Shown: positions 46,574 through 54,407 of the stretch, one piece after another
How the letters are laid out: the number at the start of each line of letters is the position of its first letter
How positions within the stretch are numbered: position 1 is the stretch's first letter
Source: Cupriavidus alkaliphilus
Lineage (GTDB): Bacteria > Pseudomonadota > Gammaproteobacteria > Burkholderiales > Burkholderiaceae
Assembly: GCF_900094595.1 (NCBI RefSeq)
Contig: NZ_FMAD01000002.1
Coordinates: 248,001-312,000, forward strand
DNA length: 64,000 nucleotides
Direction of reading: 5' to 3'
The notes under the pieces: model-generated
Database searches by the model: none
What the model saw: only the letters and a program-made list of their open reading frames with translations
Told to the model about the DNA's origin: nothing
Program-made: the position numbers and the translations under genes

Positions 46574-46642
46574 CAATCGTCCCCGCGTCACGAAACCGAA
46601 GACGTGCAACGCTTAACCAAAATCTCTTCGAGGGGTCAAATC

Positions 46643-47116
46643 ATGCAACGGGTACAACAACTGAAGAAGCTGGGCCGCCGCGTCCAGAAGGGCTTTACGC
46701 TGATCGAACTGATGATCGTGGTGGCGATCATTGGTATCTTGGCGGCGATTGCGATTCCGCAGTATCAGGACTATGTGACGCGGAGTCGGTGGGCCTCCAA
46801 TATCTCTGGCGTTCAAGCCGTGAAGCAAGCCATTGCTCAATGCTTGCAAGAAAACAATGGCGCCCCCGCCAGTTGCAACACCATGGCTCTTATTAACATC
46901 CCGGCAGCAACACTAGATGCTAACGGTGCATTGGTTCTGCCGAACGGAACGGCGGCTGTCGCAGGCAACGCTGTTATCACGATCACTGGGAATGCGGCCG
47001 CAGCCAACTGCGTGGTAACGCTCACGCCTAACCCTGTTGCGGGTAGCGCTGTTTTGAACTGGGCCATCGCAACTGCGGCTGCACCGGCTTGCACTCGTGC
47101 TCAAACCGGCGTGTAA
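46643..47116 (+). CDS. pilA: type IV pilin (major pilin-like)
   Basis: A 157-residue type IVa pilin. The 17-residue basic leader ends in KG and is cut before [31 protein letters not shown], with Glu at +5 and the N-methylated Phe at +1. The C-terminal globular part has cysteines in [25 protein letters not shown] and [10 protein letters not shown], so a disulfide-bounded loop is likely. It has the low-complexity stretch ATAAAPAC near the end. Codon use (ATT, CTT, GCT, ACA, CTA) and base composition are visibly lower in GC than the flanking genes, suggesting acquisition from elsewhere. It has a sigma-54 promoter and its own terminator, and is followed by an O-oligosaccharyltransferase gene. The leader peptidase must come from another locus. 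Confidence 0.95.
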   Translation: MQRVQQLKKLGRRVQKGFTLIELMIVVAIIGILAAIAIPQYQDYVTRSRWASNISGVQAVKQAIAQCLQENNGAPASCNTMALINIPAATLDANGALVLPNGTAAVAGNAVITITGNAAAANCVVTLTPNPVAGSAVLNWAIATAAAPACTRAQTGV

Positions 47117-47136
47117 TGCAATTTAAGTCGTCCACG

Positions 47137-47165
47137 GAAAAAGCGCCTTCGGGCGCTTTTTCTTT
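47137..47165 (+). terminator. rho-independent terminator of pilA
   Basis: GAAAAAGCGCC (47137-47147), a TTCG tetraloop and GGCGCTTTTTC (47152-47162) form a perfect 11-bp stem ending in TTTCTTT. It lies 20 bp after the pilA stop and separates it from the downstream ligase gene. Confidence 0.92.
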
Positions 47166-47213
47166 ATCTGGCGCCCAAGCTATCATGCGCCTTTTCCCAA
47201 CCCAGGCGCCGCA

Positions 47214-49016
47214 ATGCCGCCGTCCCGGCCAAACCTGTCTTCGGCTGTTCTCATCGCAGCAATCGTCATCCCGCTGCTGGTCTCCCGGCACACGCTGCCG
47301 CTAGCGACGTTTTACGGCGAATGGGCCGCCGCGCTCTGTAGCGTTGCCGCGGTCGCAGCGGTTGCCATGCGGGCGACCAGCAGATCGGCGCCTTCCGCGT
47401 ACCTGCCGTCAATCTCGCTGTTGTTCCTCTGGCTTGTCATCATCAGCCTGATCTTCGCCAGCCTCGGACACGCCGACGTTTCCGGCAGCCGCCTGACGAC
47501 TGTCCTGACGCTGCTGCTCGGCGCCGCCGTGGCTTCTGCCGCATGGTGGTACCGCCATACGCCGGCTGGCAGCGAATCGGATACTGGCGACGCCCTTGCC
47601 GTTGCGGCCCTGATCGCGGGACTGCTGGGTACCGTTTCGCAATGGGTGCAGTTGTTCCAACTCGAACCCCGCTCCTTCGGCCTGGTCTCCACCTACTTCT
47701 ACGACACCAACCGCCGCCTCTGGGGCAACCTGAACCAGCCCAACCATCAGGCCACCGTGCACGGCCTCGCGCTGGTCGCATCAGTGTGGCTGGCCTCGCG
47801 TGGCCGTCTGCGTTTTCCGATGTGGCTGGCCGCGGTGGCCTTGCTGGAAAGCGGCATCGTGCTGTCCGGCTCGCGCACCGGCGTGTTGCATGTCGGCCTT
47901 GCCGCGTGCTACGCGTTGATTGCGGCGTGGCTGGCGCGAGGCGAACGCCGCGGCCCGGATCCCATGCAGCGTCCGGTGGGGCTTGTGGTGGCTGCCGTTG
48001 CCATGGTGGCAATGCTGCTGGCCCTGCAGGCCGCCATCAAGGCGGCGGGGCAGGCCTTTGACTGGCGCCTGTTCGACACCATCGCCCAACTCGAAGCCGA
48101 AGACCAGATTTCGGCGCGCGGTGCGCTGTGGGCGCACGCCATCGCCATGTTCCGCGCCCATCCGTGGTTCGGCGTCGGCTGGGGCGAGTTCGGTTGGGCG
48201 CAGTTCCAGCAACTGGACCAGGTGGGCGTGAAGGTGGAGATGTCGCTGCACGCCCACAACGCGATTCTCGACCTGCTGGCGAAGACCGGCATCGTCGGCA
48301 CCGCCGGCGTGGGTGTGATCCTGCTGGCGTGGCTGTGGCGCGTGGTGCGGGTGCGCTTGTGGCATGGAGATTGGGAGGAGCGCAGGCAGACCGTGCTGGT
48401 GCTGACGTGGCTGGCGATGCTGTGCGCGCATTCGATGCTGGAATACCCACTGCATTACCTGTATTTCTTTCTGCCGTTCTGCTTCATGCTGGGCTGGCTG
48501 GAGCCGTCGGGCTTCGGTCGCTGGCGGGTGCCGTTGCCGGTGGCGCGCGGGCTGGCGCTGGCGTTGGTCGCGGTAGCCGCGGTGGTGCTGGGCACCATGT
48601 GGCAGGACTATCGCCGTGCCGAAGCGCGCGAGTATGCCAGCAGCGAAGGCCGCCAGGCCCTGCCGATGCCGCGCTTCTGGTTCCGCCAGCATGCGCAGGC
48701 CGATGCGGCCGGACAGGCCGCCATCACGCCGGAGAATGCCGCGGCACTGTTGCCCGCGCATGTCGCGGCGGTGCACCTGCTGCCGACGCCGGCCATGATC
48801 GCGCGCACGGCATGGCTGCTGGCGCTGACGGGCGATGCCGCGCAAGGCCGGCTGTGGATGGAGCGCCTGAGGTGGTACTACCTTGGCGACGAGGCCGCGC
48901 AGTACGCGACGATCGCGCAGGCATGCCGCGGCGTGAAGGCGGACCAGCGCCCGCAGGTGTTCTGCGGCTGGGTGGCCGATCGCTCGCGCCGCCTTGCGGA
49001 ACTGGGCCGGGACTGA
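47214..49016 (+). CDS. pglL: PglL-type O-oligosaccharyltransferase (pilin glycosylation ligase)
   Basis: A 600-residue inner-membrane protein with about twelve helices. The signature RRLWGNLNQPNHQATVHGLALVAS (NLNQPNH) is characteristic of PglL-type ligases, LLESGIVLSGSRTGVLHV and GVGWGEFGWAQFQQL are Wzy/WaaL-fold motifs, and SLHAHNAILDLLAKTGIVG is the periplasmic loop His motif. A soluble C-terminal domain of about 150 residues follows the last helix. It should transfer lipid-linked oligosaccharide to Ser/Thr of the pilin or other exported proteins. It lies 97 bp after pilA, behind a terminator, so it probably has its own promoter. O-antigen ligase activity is an alternative, but the pilin neighbour favours pilin glycosylation. 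Confidence 0.87.
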   Translation: MPPSRPNLSSAVLIAAIVIPLLVSRHTLPLATFYGEWAAALCSVAAVAAVAMRATSRSAPSAYLPSISLLFLWLVIISLIFASLGHADVSGSRLTTVLTLLLGAAVASAAWWYRHTPAGSESDTGDALAVAALIAGLLGTVSQWVQLFQLEPRSFGLVSTYFYDTNRRLWGNLNQPNHQATVHGLALVASVWLASRGRLRFPMWLAAVALLESGIVLSGSRTGVLHVGLAACYALIAAWLARGERRGPDPMQRPVGLVVAAVAMVAMLLALQAAIKAAGQAFDWRLFDTIAQLEAEDQISARGALWAHAIAMFRAHPWFGVGWGEFGWAQFQQLDQVGVKVEMSLHAHNAILDLLAKTGIVGTAGVGVILLAWLWRVVRVRLWHGDWEERRQTVLVLTWLAMLCAHSMLEYPLHYLYFFLPFCFMLGWLEPSGFGRWRVPLPVARGLALALVAVAAVVLGTMWQDYRRAEAREYASSEGRQALPMPRFWFRQHAQADAAGQAAITPENAAALLPAHVAAVHLLPTPAMIARTAWLLALTGDAAQGRLWMERLRWYYLGDEAAQYATIAQACRGVKADQRPQVFCGWVADRSRRLAELGRD

Positions 49017-49017
49017 C

Positions 49018-49533
49018 CTAGTAGTACGGGTACGGGCTGTAGTAGACCGGCGGCGGGGGTGGCGGATAGTAGTACCGCGGCGCCGGCGCCGGGACTGCGG
49101 CCACGCGGCCCGGTACGGGCACGCGATTTCCGCTGGCGTACATGCACTGCACGTAGGCGGCGTCGTATTGCTGCTGCGTGCCGTAGCCCGCGTATTGCGC
49201 ATTGCCCGCGCCCACCGCCGCGCCCGTAAGCAGGCCGATGCCCGCGCCCACCGCCGCACCCGAGCCACCGTTGAAAGCCGCCCCCGCGGCGGCGCCCAGC
49301 GCGGTCCCCACCGCGGCGCTGCCGAGCGCGGCATTGTTGGCGGCCTGTGCCGAAGACACGCCGCCGACGCGTCCGAAGGCGAATTGCCGGCAGTTGTAGT
49401 CGTCGGCACGGAACTGGTCGAAATTCTTGCCGGTGCCGGGCAGCGCCATCACGCTGGGCCCCGAGGGCAGCACGGCGCAGGCGCCGAGGGCGAGGGTGGC
49501 CACGGCCAGCGTGGCGCGGATCAGGGCATGCAT
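49018..49533 (-). CDS. glycine-zipper lipoprotein with a Tyr/Pro-rich tail
   Basis: A 171-residue protein with signal LIRATLAVATLALGA and a lipobox (LGAC at about residue 19), so it is probably a lipoprotein. A polar segment (GKNFDQFRADDYNCRQFAFG) is followed by a Gly/Ala zipper (AALGSAAVGTALGAAAGAAF, then AAVGAGIGLLTGAAVGAG) that may insert in the outer membrane. Next is YDAAYVQCMYASGNRVPV, and the tail is almost only Tyr and Pro (YYYPPPPPPVYYSPYPYY). The role is unknown; glycine-zipper lipoproteins of this type are common envelope proteins of Burkholderiales. It converges on pglL with a 1-bp gap. Confidence 0.88.
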   Translation of the reverse strand: MHALIRATLAVATLALGACAVLPSGPSVMALPGTGKNFDQFRADDYNCRQFAFGRVGGVSSAQAANNAALGSAAVGTALGAAAGAAFNGGSGAAVGAGIGLLTGAAVGAGNAQYAGYGTQQQYDAAYVQCMYASGNRVPVPGRVAAVPAPAPRYYYPPPPPPVYYSPYPYY

Positions 49534-49547
49534 GGTGTCACCCCGTG

Positions 49548-49991
49548 TCAGGAATTGGCCGGCGGCTGTGCCGGTACGCGTTGCCAGCCGCCGGGGCAGG
49601 ACGCCACGTAGGGATAGTAGCCTTCAGGCTGGTTGCAGTGGTACCACCAGCCCTGCTGCGGCATGACGCCGTCGGGGCCGGGCGCGGGCACCGGGCCATT
49701 GGGCCCCTGCTCGATGTATTGCGGCGGCGCCGCGGGCACGGCAGGTACCGCCACCACGGCGGGCGGGTAATAGTACGGAGCGGGATAGCCGTAGGGATAG
49801 CCACCGTAGAACGCGCCGGGACCGAGATAGATGCCGACGCCTACGCTGGCGCGTGTCCTGACCATGCCGTCGCGCAGGTCGCCGCCCTGCCAGGCGGCAT
49901 CGTGGAGATCGGCCCGCCCGGCCAGGGCGGCGCCGCTGGCGGCCGTGGCCGCGAGTGCCAGGGCGATCTGGCAGAGCATGCGCCCGTTCAT
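49548..49991 (-). CDS. exported Tyr/Pro/Gly-rich protein of unknown function
   Basis: A 147-residue protein starting MNGRMLCQIALALAATAAS with a signal peptide (cleavage near GAALA-G). The mature protein has VRTRASVGVGIYLGPGAFYGGYPYGYPAPYYYPP, a Pro/Ala/Val spacer, and a C-terminal GWWYHCNQPEGYYPYVASCPGGWQRV with two cysteines. The latter recalls a short motif found in several Burkholderiales envelope proteins next to glycine-zipper lipoproteins. I do not know its function. It lies 14 bp upstream of the lipoprotein gene and is likely co-transcribed. The ATG at 49991 is preferred over an upstream frame because it directly begins the signal peptide. Confidence 0.82.
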   Translation of the reverse strand: MNGRMLCQIALALAATAASGAALAGRADLHDAAWQGGDLRDGMVRTRASVGVGIYLGPGAFYGGYPYGYPAPYYYPPAVVAVPAVPAAPPQYIEQGPNGPVPAPGPDGVMPQQGWWYHCNQPEGYYPYVASCPGGWQRVPAQPPANS

Positions 49992-50225
49992 GGTATCCCC
50001 CTCATCCCCGCGCGCGCCGCGGGCAGGGTCAGCCGGCCGCGATCCCGCGGCGGCCCGCAATCATATTGAATACCAAATTGTCGCGCGCGGATGCCGGGGA
50101 CGGCGCGTGTGGAAATGCGTCGTTACCTTTATTACCAGGGAACGAAGATGGCGTAAGAAGAGGCCGCGTCCGCCTTCGCCGGGCGTACCGCGGGCATCAC
50201 GTAAGCCGTGCCGCGAGGGCAGGTA

Positions 50226-50705
50226 TCAACCGGCCGCCACCCAATCCCCGGACTTGCCCCCATGCTTCTCCAGCAGCTTCACGTTGCCGATCACCATGCC
50301 GCGGTCCACCGCCTTGCACATGTCGTAGATCGTCAGCAGCGCGACCTGCACGCCGGTCAGTGCCTCCATCTCCACGCCGGTCTGGCCGCGGGTCTCGGTG
50401 CGCACGGTGCAGGCGACGGTGGCGGTGGCCTCGTCCAGCGCGAACTCGACCGCCACCTTGGTCAGGCCGATCGGGTGGCACAGCGGGATCAGGTCGGCGG
50501 TGCGCTTGGTGGCCATGATCGCTGCCACGCGGGCGATGCCGATCACGTCGCCTTTCTTGGCGCTGCCGTCGCGCACCAGCGCGAAGGTGGCGGGCTGCAT
50601 GGTGATGGTGCCGGTGGCCACCGCGACGCGGTGGGTGCTGGCCTTGTCGCCGACATCGACCATGTGGGCTTGTCCGGCGGTGTCGAAATGGGTGAGCTGG
50701 GTCAT
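50226..50705 (-). CDS. moaC: cyclic pyranopterin monophosphate synthase
   Basis: A 159-residue enzyme of molybdenum cofactor synthesis. [31 protein letters not shown] is the MoaC N-terminus. [23 protein letters not shown] carries the Lys/Asp/Cys/His active-site segment, and [27 protein letters not shown] is the second conserved block. It converts the 3',8-cyclo-GTP product of MoaA into cPMP. No other moa genes are nearby. The ATG at 50705 is used; upstream in-frame ATGs add a non-conserved lead. It is divergent from the bepA-type gene. Confidence 0.96.
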   Translation of the reverse strand: MTQLTHFDTAGQAHMVDVGDKASTHRVAVATGTITMQPATFALVRDGSAKKGDVIGIARVAAIMATKRTADLIPLCHPIGLTKVAVEFALDEATATVACTVRTETRGQTGVEMEALTGVQVALLTIYDMCKAVDRGMVIGNVKLLEKHGGKSGDWVAAG

Positions 50706-50805
50706 GATCGAGAGCTTCGGGCGAACTGCGTGCATGGAGCCACCGGGGAGCGTGCGGGAGACGCGTCCGATGGGAACGGCCACGGGAGGCCGCTATCATA
50801 GCAAC

Positions 50806-52629
50806 ATGCCAAAACACCCATCGCTTCGCAGGTCTGCCGCATATGGCCGTGGCGCCGTGGCAGATGCCGCTCCTGCGGGTTCCGCGTCACTTCGCGAAGC
50901 CGGCAGCCACCGCCGCGCCGGCGGCGCCTGGGCGCCCTGGCGGCGGCCGCTGGCGGCGCTGCTGGCGCTGACGTTCGCGGCACCGGCCTGGCCACAGGGT
51001 ACGCCGCGCACGGCAGCGGCGCCAGCGACGCCGGTGGCTGCGCCCCGTGCGCCGGCGCCCGCCACCTCGGCCGAGGCAGCGGACCAGGTCTACGACAACC
51101 TGAACCGCAGCGTGAAGGCGGGCCAGAAATCCGAGTTTGGCCTGCGCACCAACAACGCGGTAGTGGAGGCCGGCGGCGTGCAGCTGCCGGACCTGGGGGA
51201 CCCGTCCACCGCGTCGCTGTCGCCCGACATGGAAAAACGCCTGGGCGACCGCATCATGCGCGATATCCGGCGCGATCCGCTGTACGTGCCCGATCCGCTG
51301 CTGTCCGATTACCTGAACGCGCTTGGCTACCGGCTGGTGCAGGCGGCGCGGCGCCAGAGCATCTCCGGCTCGACCGGCGCCGGCACCTTCGCCACCGGCT
51401 TCGACCTGTTCGCGGTGCGCGACCGCAGCATCAACGCCTTTGCGCTGCCGGGCGGCTATATCGGCGTGCATACCGGGCTGCTGGTGCAGTCCGATACCGA
51501 GTCCGAGCTGGCCTCGGTGCTGGGCCATGAAATCGGCCACGTGATGCAGCGGCATATCGCGCGCGGCATCACCCAGCAGGACCAGTCGATGTGGATTGCG
51601 CTGGCGTCGATGGTGCTGGCCGGGCTGGCCGCGACGCGCAGCCCGGATGCGGCGGCGGCGCTGGCCATGGGCGGGCAGGGCGCCGCCATCGCCAACCAGC
51701 TGTCGTTCTCGCGCGGCGCGGAGCGCGAGGCCGACCGGGTCGGCTTCCAGATCCTGACCGCGGCGGGTTTCGATCCGCAGGGCATGCCAGATTTCTTCAT
51801 GCGGCTGCAGCGCGCTTCAGGCACCGCCGAGAATTCGGTGCCGTCCTATGTGCGCACCCACCCGCTGACCTCCGAGCGCATCGCCGACATGCAGGACCGC
51901 GTCAGCCATGCCAGCCAGCGCAAGGTGCCCAACACGCCCGAGTACGAGTTCGCGCGCATGCGCGCCCGCGTGATCCAGGAAGCGTCGCCGAGCGAACTGC
52001 AGAACCTGCGCGCGGCGCTGCGCACGCAACTGGCCGGGGCATCCGCGCTGCGCGCGCCGGCGCTGCACTACGCGCTGGCGTTCGTCGAGCAGCGCCTGCG
52101 CCGCTATCCGGCCGCCGAACAGGAACTGGCCGAAGCCCGCCGCCTGTACGGCAATATCCCCGGCGCCAGCTCGGGCAGCCCGATGTTGGACGTGATGGCG
52201 GTGGAACTGGCGCGCGCGCAGGGCCGCGTGCCCGAGGCGCTGTCGCAGGCCAGCGCGTCGATGAAGGCCTTCCCGCTGTCGCACGCCGTGGCCGTGGTCT
52301 ACGCCGAGACCCTGATCGGCTCCGGCCGCCATGACGAAGCCGTGCGCTTCCTGCGCGAGCGCACGCGCCAGGAGACCGGCCGCAGCGAATGGTGGGAGAT
52401 GCTGGCGCGCGCCTACGCCGGCCAGGGCAAGCGGCTGCAGCAACACCAGGCGCTGGCCGAGAAGTATGCGATGGACGGCGCCTACCAGGCCGCGATCGAA
52501 CAGCTGCAGATCGCGCGCAAGGCCGGCGACGGCGATTTCTATACGCTGTCCGAGGTCGATGCGCGCCTGCACCAGCTGGAGCGCCAGTACCGCGAGGACA
52601 AGCAGGACAACAAGGGCATGCCGAACTGA
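50806..52629 (+). CDS. bepA: BepA/YfgC-type M48 periplasmic metallopeptidase with TPR region
   Basis: A 607-residue protein. A signal anchor in WRRPLAALLALTFAAPAWP-Q comes after a basic, low-complexity N-terminus of about 45 residues. The zinc motif VLGHEIGHVMQRHIARG lies near residue 242, and the third ligand Glu is in FSRGAEREADRVGFQIL. The region after LRAPALHYALAFVEQRLRRYPAAEQELAEA is a helical TPR array. BepA-type enzymes promote LptD maturation and degrade stalled outer-membrane proteins, which links it functionally with lptD and surA here. The ATG at 50806 is chosen. A shorter start would still keep the signal peptide, as the first 45 residues are atypical. Confidence 0.9.
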   Translation: MPKHPSLRRSAAYGRGAVADAAPAGSASLREAGSHRRAGGAWAPWRRPLAALLALTFAAPAWPQGTPRTAAAPATPVAAPRAPAPATSAEAADQVYDNLNRSVKAGQKSEFGLRTNNAVVEAGGVQLPDLGDPSTASLSPDMEKRLGDRIMRDIRRDPLYVPDPLLSDYLNALGYRLVQAARRQSISGSTGAGTFATGFDLFAVRDRSINAFALPGGYIGVHTGLLVQSDTESELASVLGHEIGHVMQRHIARGITQQDQSMWIALASMVLAGLAATRSPDAAAALAMGGQGAAIANQLSFSRGAEREADRVGFQILTAAGFDPQGMPDFFMRLQRASGTAENSVPSYVRTHPLTSERIADMQDRVSHASQRKVPNTPEYEFARMRARVIQEASPSELQNLRAALRTQLAGASALRAPALHYALAFVEQRLRRYPAAEQELAEARRLYGNIPGASSGSPMLDVMAVELARAQGRVPEALSQASASMKAFPLSHAVAVVYAETLIGSGRHDEAVRFLRERTRQETGRSEWWEMLARAYAGQGKRLQQHQALAEKYAMDGAYQAAIEQLQIARKAGDGDFYTLSEVDARLHQLERQYREDKQDNKGMPN

Positions 52630-52769
52630 TTGCGCGGCCCGTTGAGCGGGGCTGATTCTGGCATAAGCTGCTCCAACATCAGCCAGACCGTGCGGTGCGG
52701 CGACATCGCGCCGCACCGGCCATATCAACGCGCCGGCGTCGCCGGCCGGTCTTTGACGGGAACCTTCGC

Positions 52770-53795
52770 ATGTCTGCCTTCCAGCCCGCCAGGCGGCGTA
52801 CGCTCAAGCTCGCCGCCACGTCCCTGGCATTGCCCGCCATCGCTGCCTGTGGGGGCAGCGCCGAAGCCGCGGCGCCGCCGCGCGTGGAAGCCGCCATCGC
52901 GCGTTTTGCCGCGTTGGCGCCGGCTACCGCCAGCTGCCTGGTGCATGCCGAGCCGGGCGGCGATGGCGCCGGCGCGTGGTCGGCCGGCTACCATCCCGAT
53001 CGGCATTTATTCGTCGGCAGCGCCGTCAAGACCTTCATCCTGGCGCAGTTCCTGCGCGACGCCGAAGCTGGCCGCGGCGGGCTCGGCGAGAGCCTGCCCT
53101 GCGAGGTCAGCGATACGTTCCGTTCCCCCGGCAGCCCCGTATTCCTGGGGCTGACCGGCAAGACCACGTACCGCAGCGCGCTGGAGGCCATGATCACGCA
53201 CAGCGACAATACCGGGACCGACATCGCGCTGGCCGCAGTCGGTCCTGAGCGCGTGCGCGCGCTGATCGCCGAAGCGGGCCTGGTCCAGACCCGCATTCCG
53301 GATTCGACCCGCAAGCTGTTCTCGTACCTGGCGGGGGCCGAGGCCGGCGTCGATCTAGGATGGGACGGCATGGCCAGGATGGTCAACGGCGAGGATCTCG
53401 GGCTGACGTCGCGCACCGATGTCATCAACGACAAGCAGGCGATGTTGAGCACCGCGACCGAGATGGTGAACTGGTACCGTCAAGCGCTGGCGGGCAGGTT
53501 CTTCACGCAGCCGGCGACGTTGAGGGAATTCCGCCGCATCCAGGCCATGGCCGATGCGATATGGATGGCCGTGCCGGCCGGCGCCCAGGGCTTCGGCAAG
53601 GGCGGCAGCATCGACTGGGAGAGCTTCCATTGCCTGAGCTTCGCCGGGCAGTTGCTGGCCGGCCAGGTGCCGGTAACGTTCTGCCTCACGCTGAACTGGA
53701 ACGGCGGCCCGCTGAGCACCGAGCGCACCGGCGAGTTCATCCGCACCGCGGCGGACGTGTTGGGCGAAGCGGCAAAGGCCTCCAGGGCCTCCTGA
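52770..53795 (+). CDS. class A beta-lactamase-fold serine hydrolase, Tat-exported
   Basis: A 341-residue protein. ARRRTLKLAATSLALPAIAAC has a twin-arginine motif followed by a hydrophobic run and a possible lipobox (IAAC), so a Tat lipoprotein is likely. The serine active-site motif is GSAVKTF (S-x-x-K), the second is ITHSDNTGTD (SDN), and the third is FGKGGSID (KGG in place of the usual KTG). These three boxes in order indicate a penicillin-binding/beta-lactamase fold. The reason it may not be a true beta-lactamase is the KGG box and the lack of a clear omega-loop E-x-E-L-N. It could be a peptidase or esterase. It follows bepA but with a 140-bp gap, so it may have its own promoter. Confidence 0.8.
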   Translation: MSAFQPARRRTLKLAATSLALPAIAACGGSAEAAAPPRVEAAIARFAALAPATASCLVHAEPGGDGAGAWSAGYHPDRHLFVGSAVKTFILAQFLRDAEAGRGGLGESLPCEVSDTFRSPGSPVFLGLTGKTTYRSALEAMITHSDNTGTDIALAAVGPERVRALIAEAGLVQTRIPDSTRKLFSYLAGAEAGVDLGWDGMARMVNGEDLGLTSRTDVINDKQAMLSTATEMVNWYRQALAGRFFTQPATLREFRRIQAMADAIWMAVPAGAQGFGKGGSIDWESFHCLSFAGQLLAGQVPVTFCLTLNWNGGPLSTERTGEFIRTAADVLGEAAKASRAS

Positions 53796-53811
53796 CGCGG
53801 CGGCGCGTGCG

Positions 53812-54378
53812 TCAGGCCGCCGGCTGGCGCACGAAGCCGAAGCGCTTGGGCACCTCGCTCTCGGCAATCGGCTCGATAGGAAGGTCGACGCCATCGTGGT
53901 GGAACACGCCCAGGTCCGCGCCGCAGGCCTCGCCATGCCAGGTGCTGGCCCCGCTGAACTGTTCCAGGTCGTGGTCGTGCAGCAGGGCTGCCTGCAGGCC
54001 ATCGACGCCGTCCACGGTACCTGCCAGCACCACGTTGCCATGCTCATCGGCGTAGCAGGCCTGCAGCGTGAAGGCCTGCTGCGTGGTGGTGCGCAACGCG
54101 CCGGCATGCAGCCGCACGATCCACGGCGCATAGCCCAGCGACACGAACACCCGCTGCGGCCCGTTCTGGAAGTACCAGCAGCCGCGCTCGTCGCACTGGT
54201 AGTTGCGCTCGATAAAGCCGATCAGCGCCTCATGGCGGATGGGGTCGCCCGAGAGCCCGTGCTGCTGCGCATATTCATTGCGCAGGCGCCACTGCCCGCG
54301 GCGGTCCAGCGTGAGCCAGCCATAGGCATTGGGCACGTTGGGCCAGCGTGCCATGGCCTGCCTGACGATGTCGTCCAT
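53812..54378 (-). CDS. conserved hypothetical protein of unrecognised family
   Basis: A 188-residue soluble protein. Landmarks are RQAMARWPNVPNAYGWLTLDRRGQWRLR, EALIGFIERNYQCDERGCWYFQNGPQRVFV, LHAGALRTTTQQAFTLQACYADEHGNVVL and HDHDLEQFSGASTWHGE. It is rich in Trp, Tyr and Asp with paired cysteines, and ends PKRFGFVRQPAA. No export signal is present, so it is cytoplasmic. The length and sequence look like one of the DUF families conserved in Burkholderiales, but I cannot name it. Two ATG codons in tandem occur (54379-54381 and 54376-54378); GGGAGG on this strand fits the second better, so 54378 is used. It lies downstream of yheT and is likely in the same transcript. Confidence 0.78.
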   Translation of the reverse strand: MDDIVRQAMARWPNVPNAYGWLTLDRRGQWRLRNEYAQQHGLSGDPIRHEALIGFIERNYQCDERGCWYFQNGPQRVFVSLGYAPWIVRLHAGALRTTTQQAFTLQACYADEHGNVVLAGTVDGVDGLQAALLHDHDLEQFSGASTWHGEACGADLGVFHHDGVDLPIEPIAESEVPKRFGFVRQPAA

Positions 54379-54407
54379 CATTGCCTCCCGGCGGACCGGT
54401 GCCCGCC

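Larger units (their letters stand above)
46327..46642. other. regulatory region of the pilin gene
   Basis: A 316-bp stretch with no gene. In order it holds: the terC terminator (46347-46377), a short inverted repeat ACTCA-TG-TGAGT (46416-46427), repeated GACAA/TTGTC motifs (46438-46442, 46472-46476, and the inverted pair GAC-GAAATTT-GTC at 46513-46525), the sigma-54 promoter (46558-46573) and a leader of about 60 nt to pilA. The GACA/TGTC motifs are in the position expected for PilR binding sites. Confidence 0.6.
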
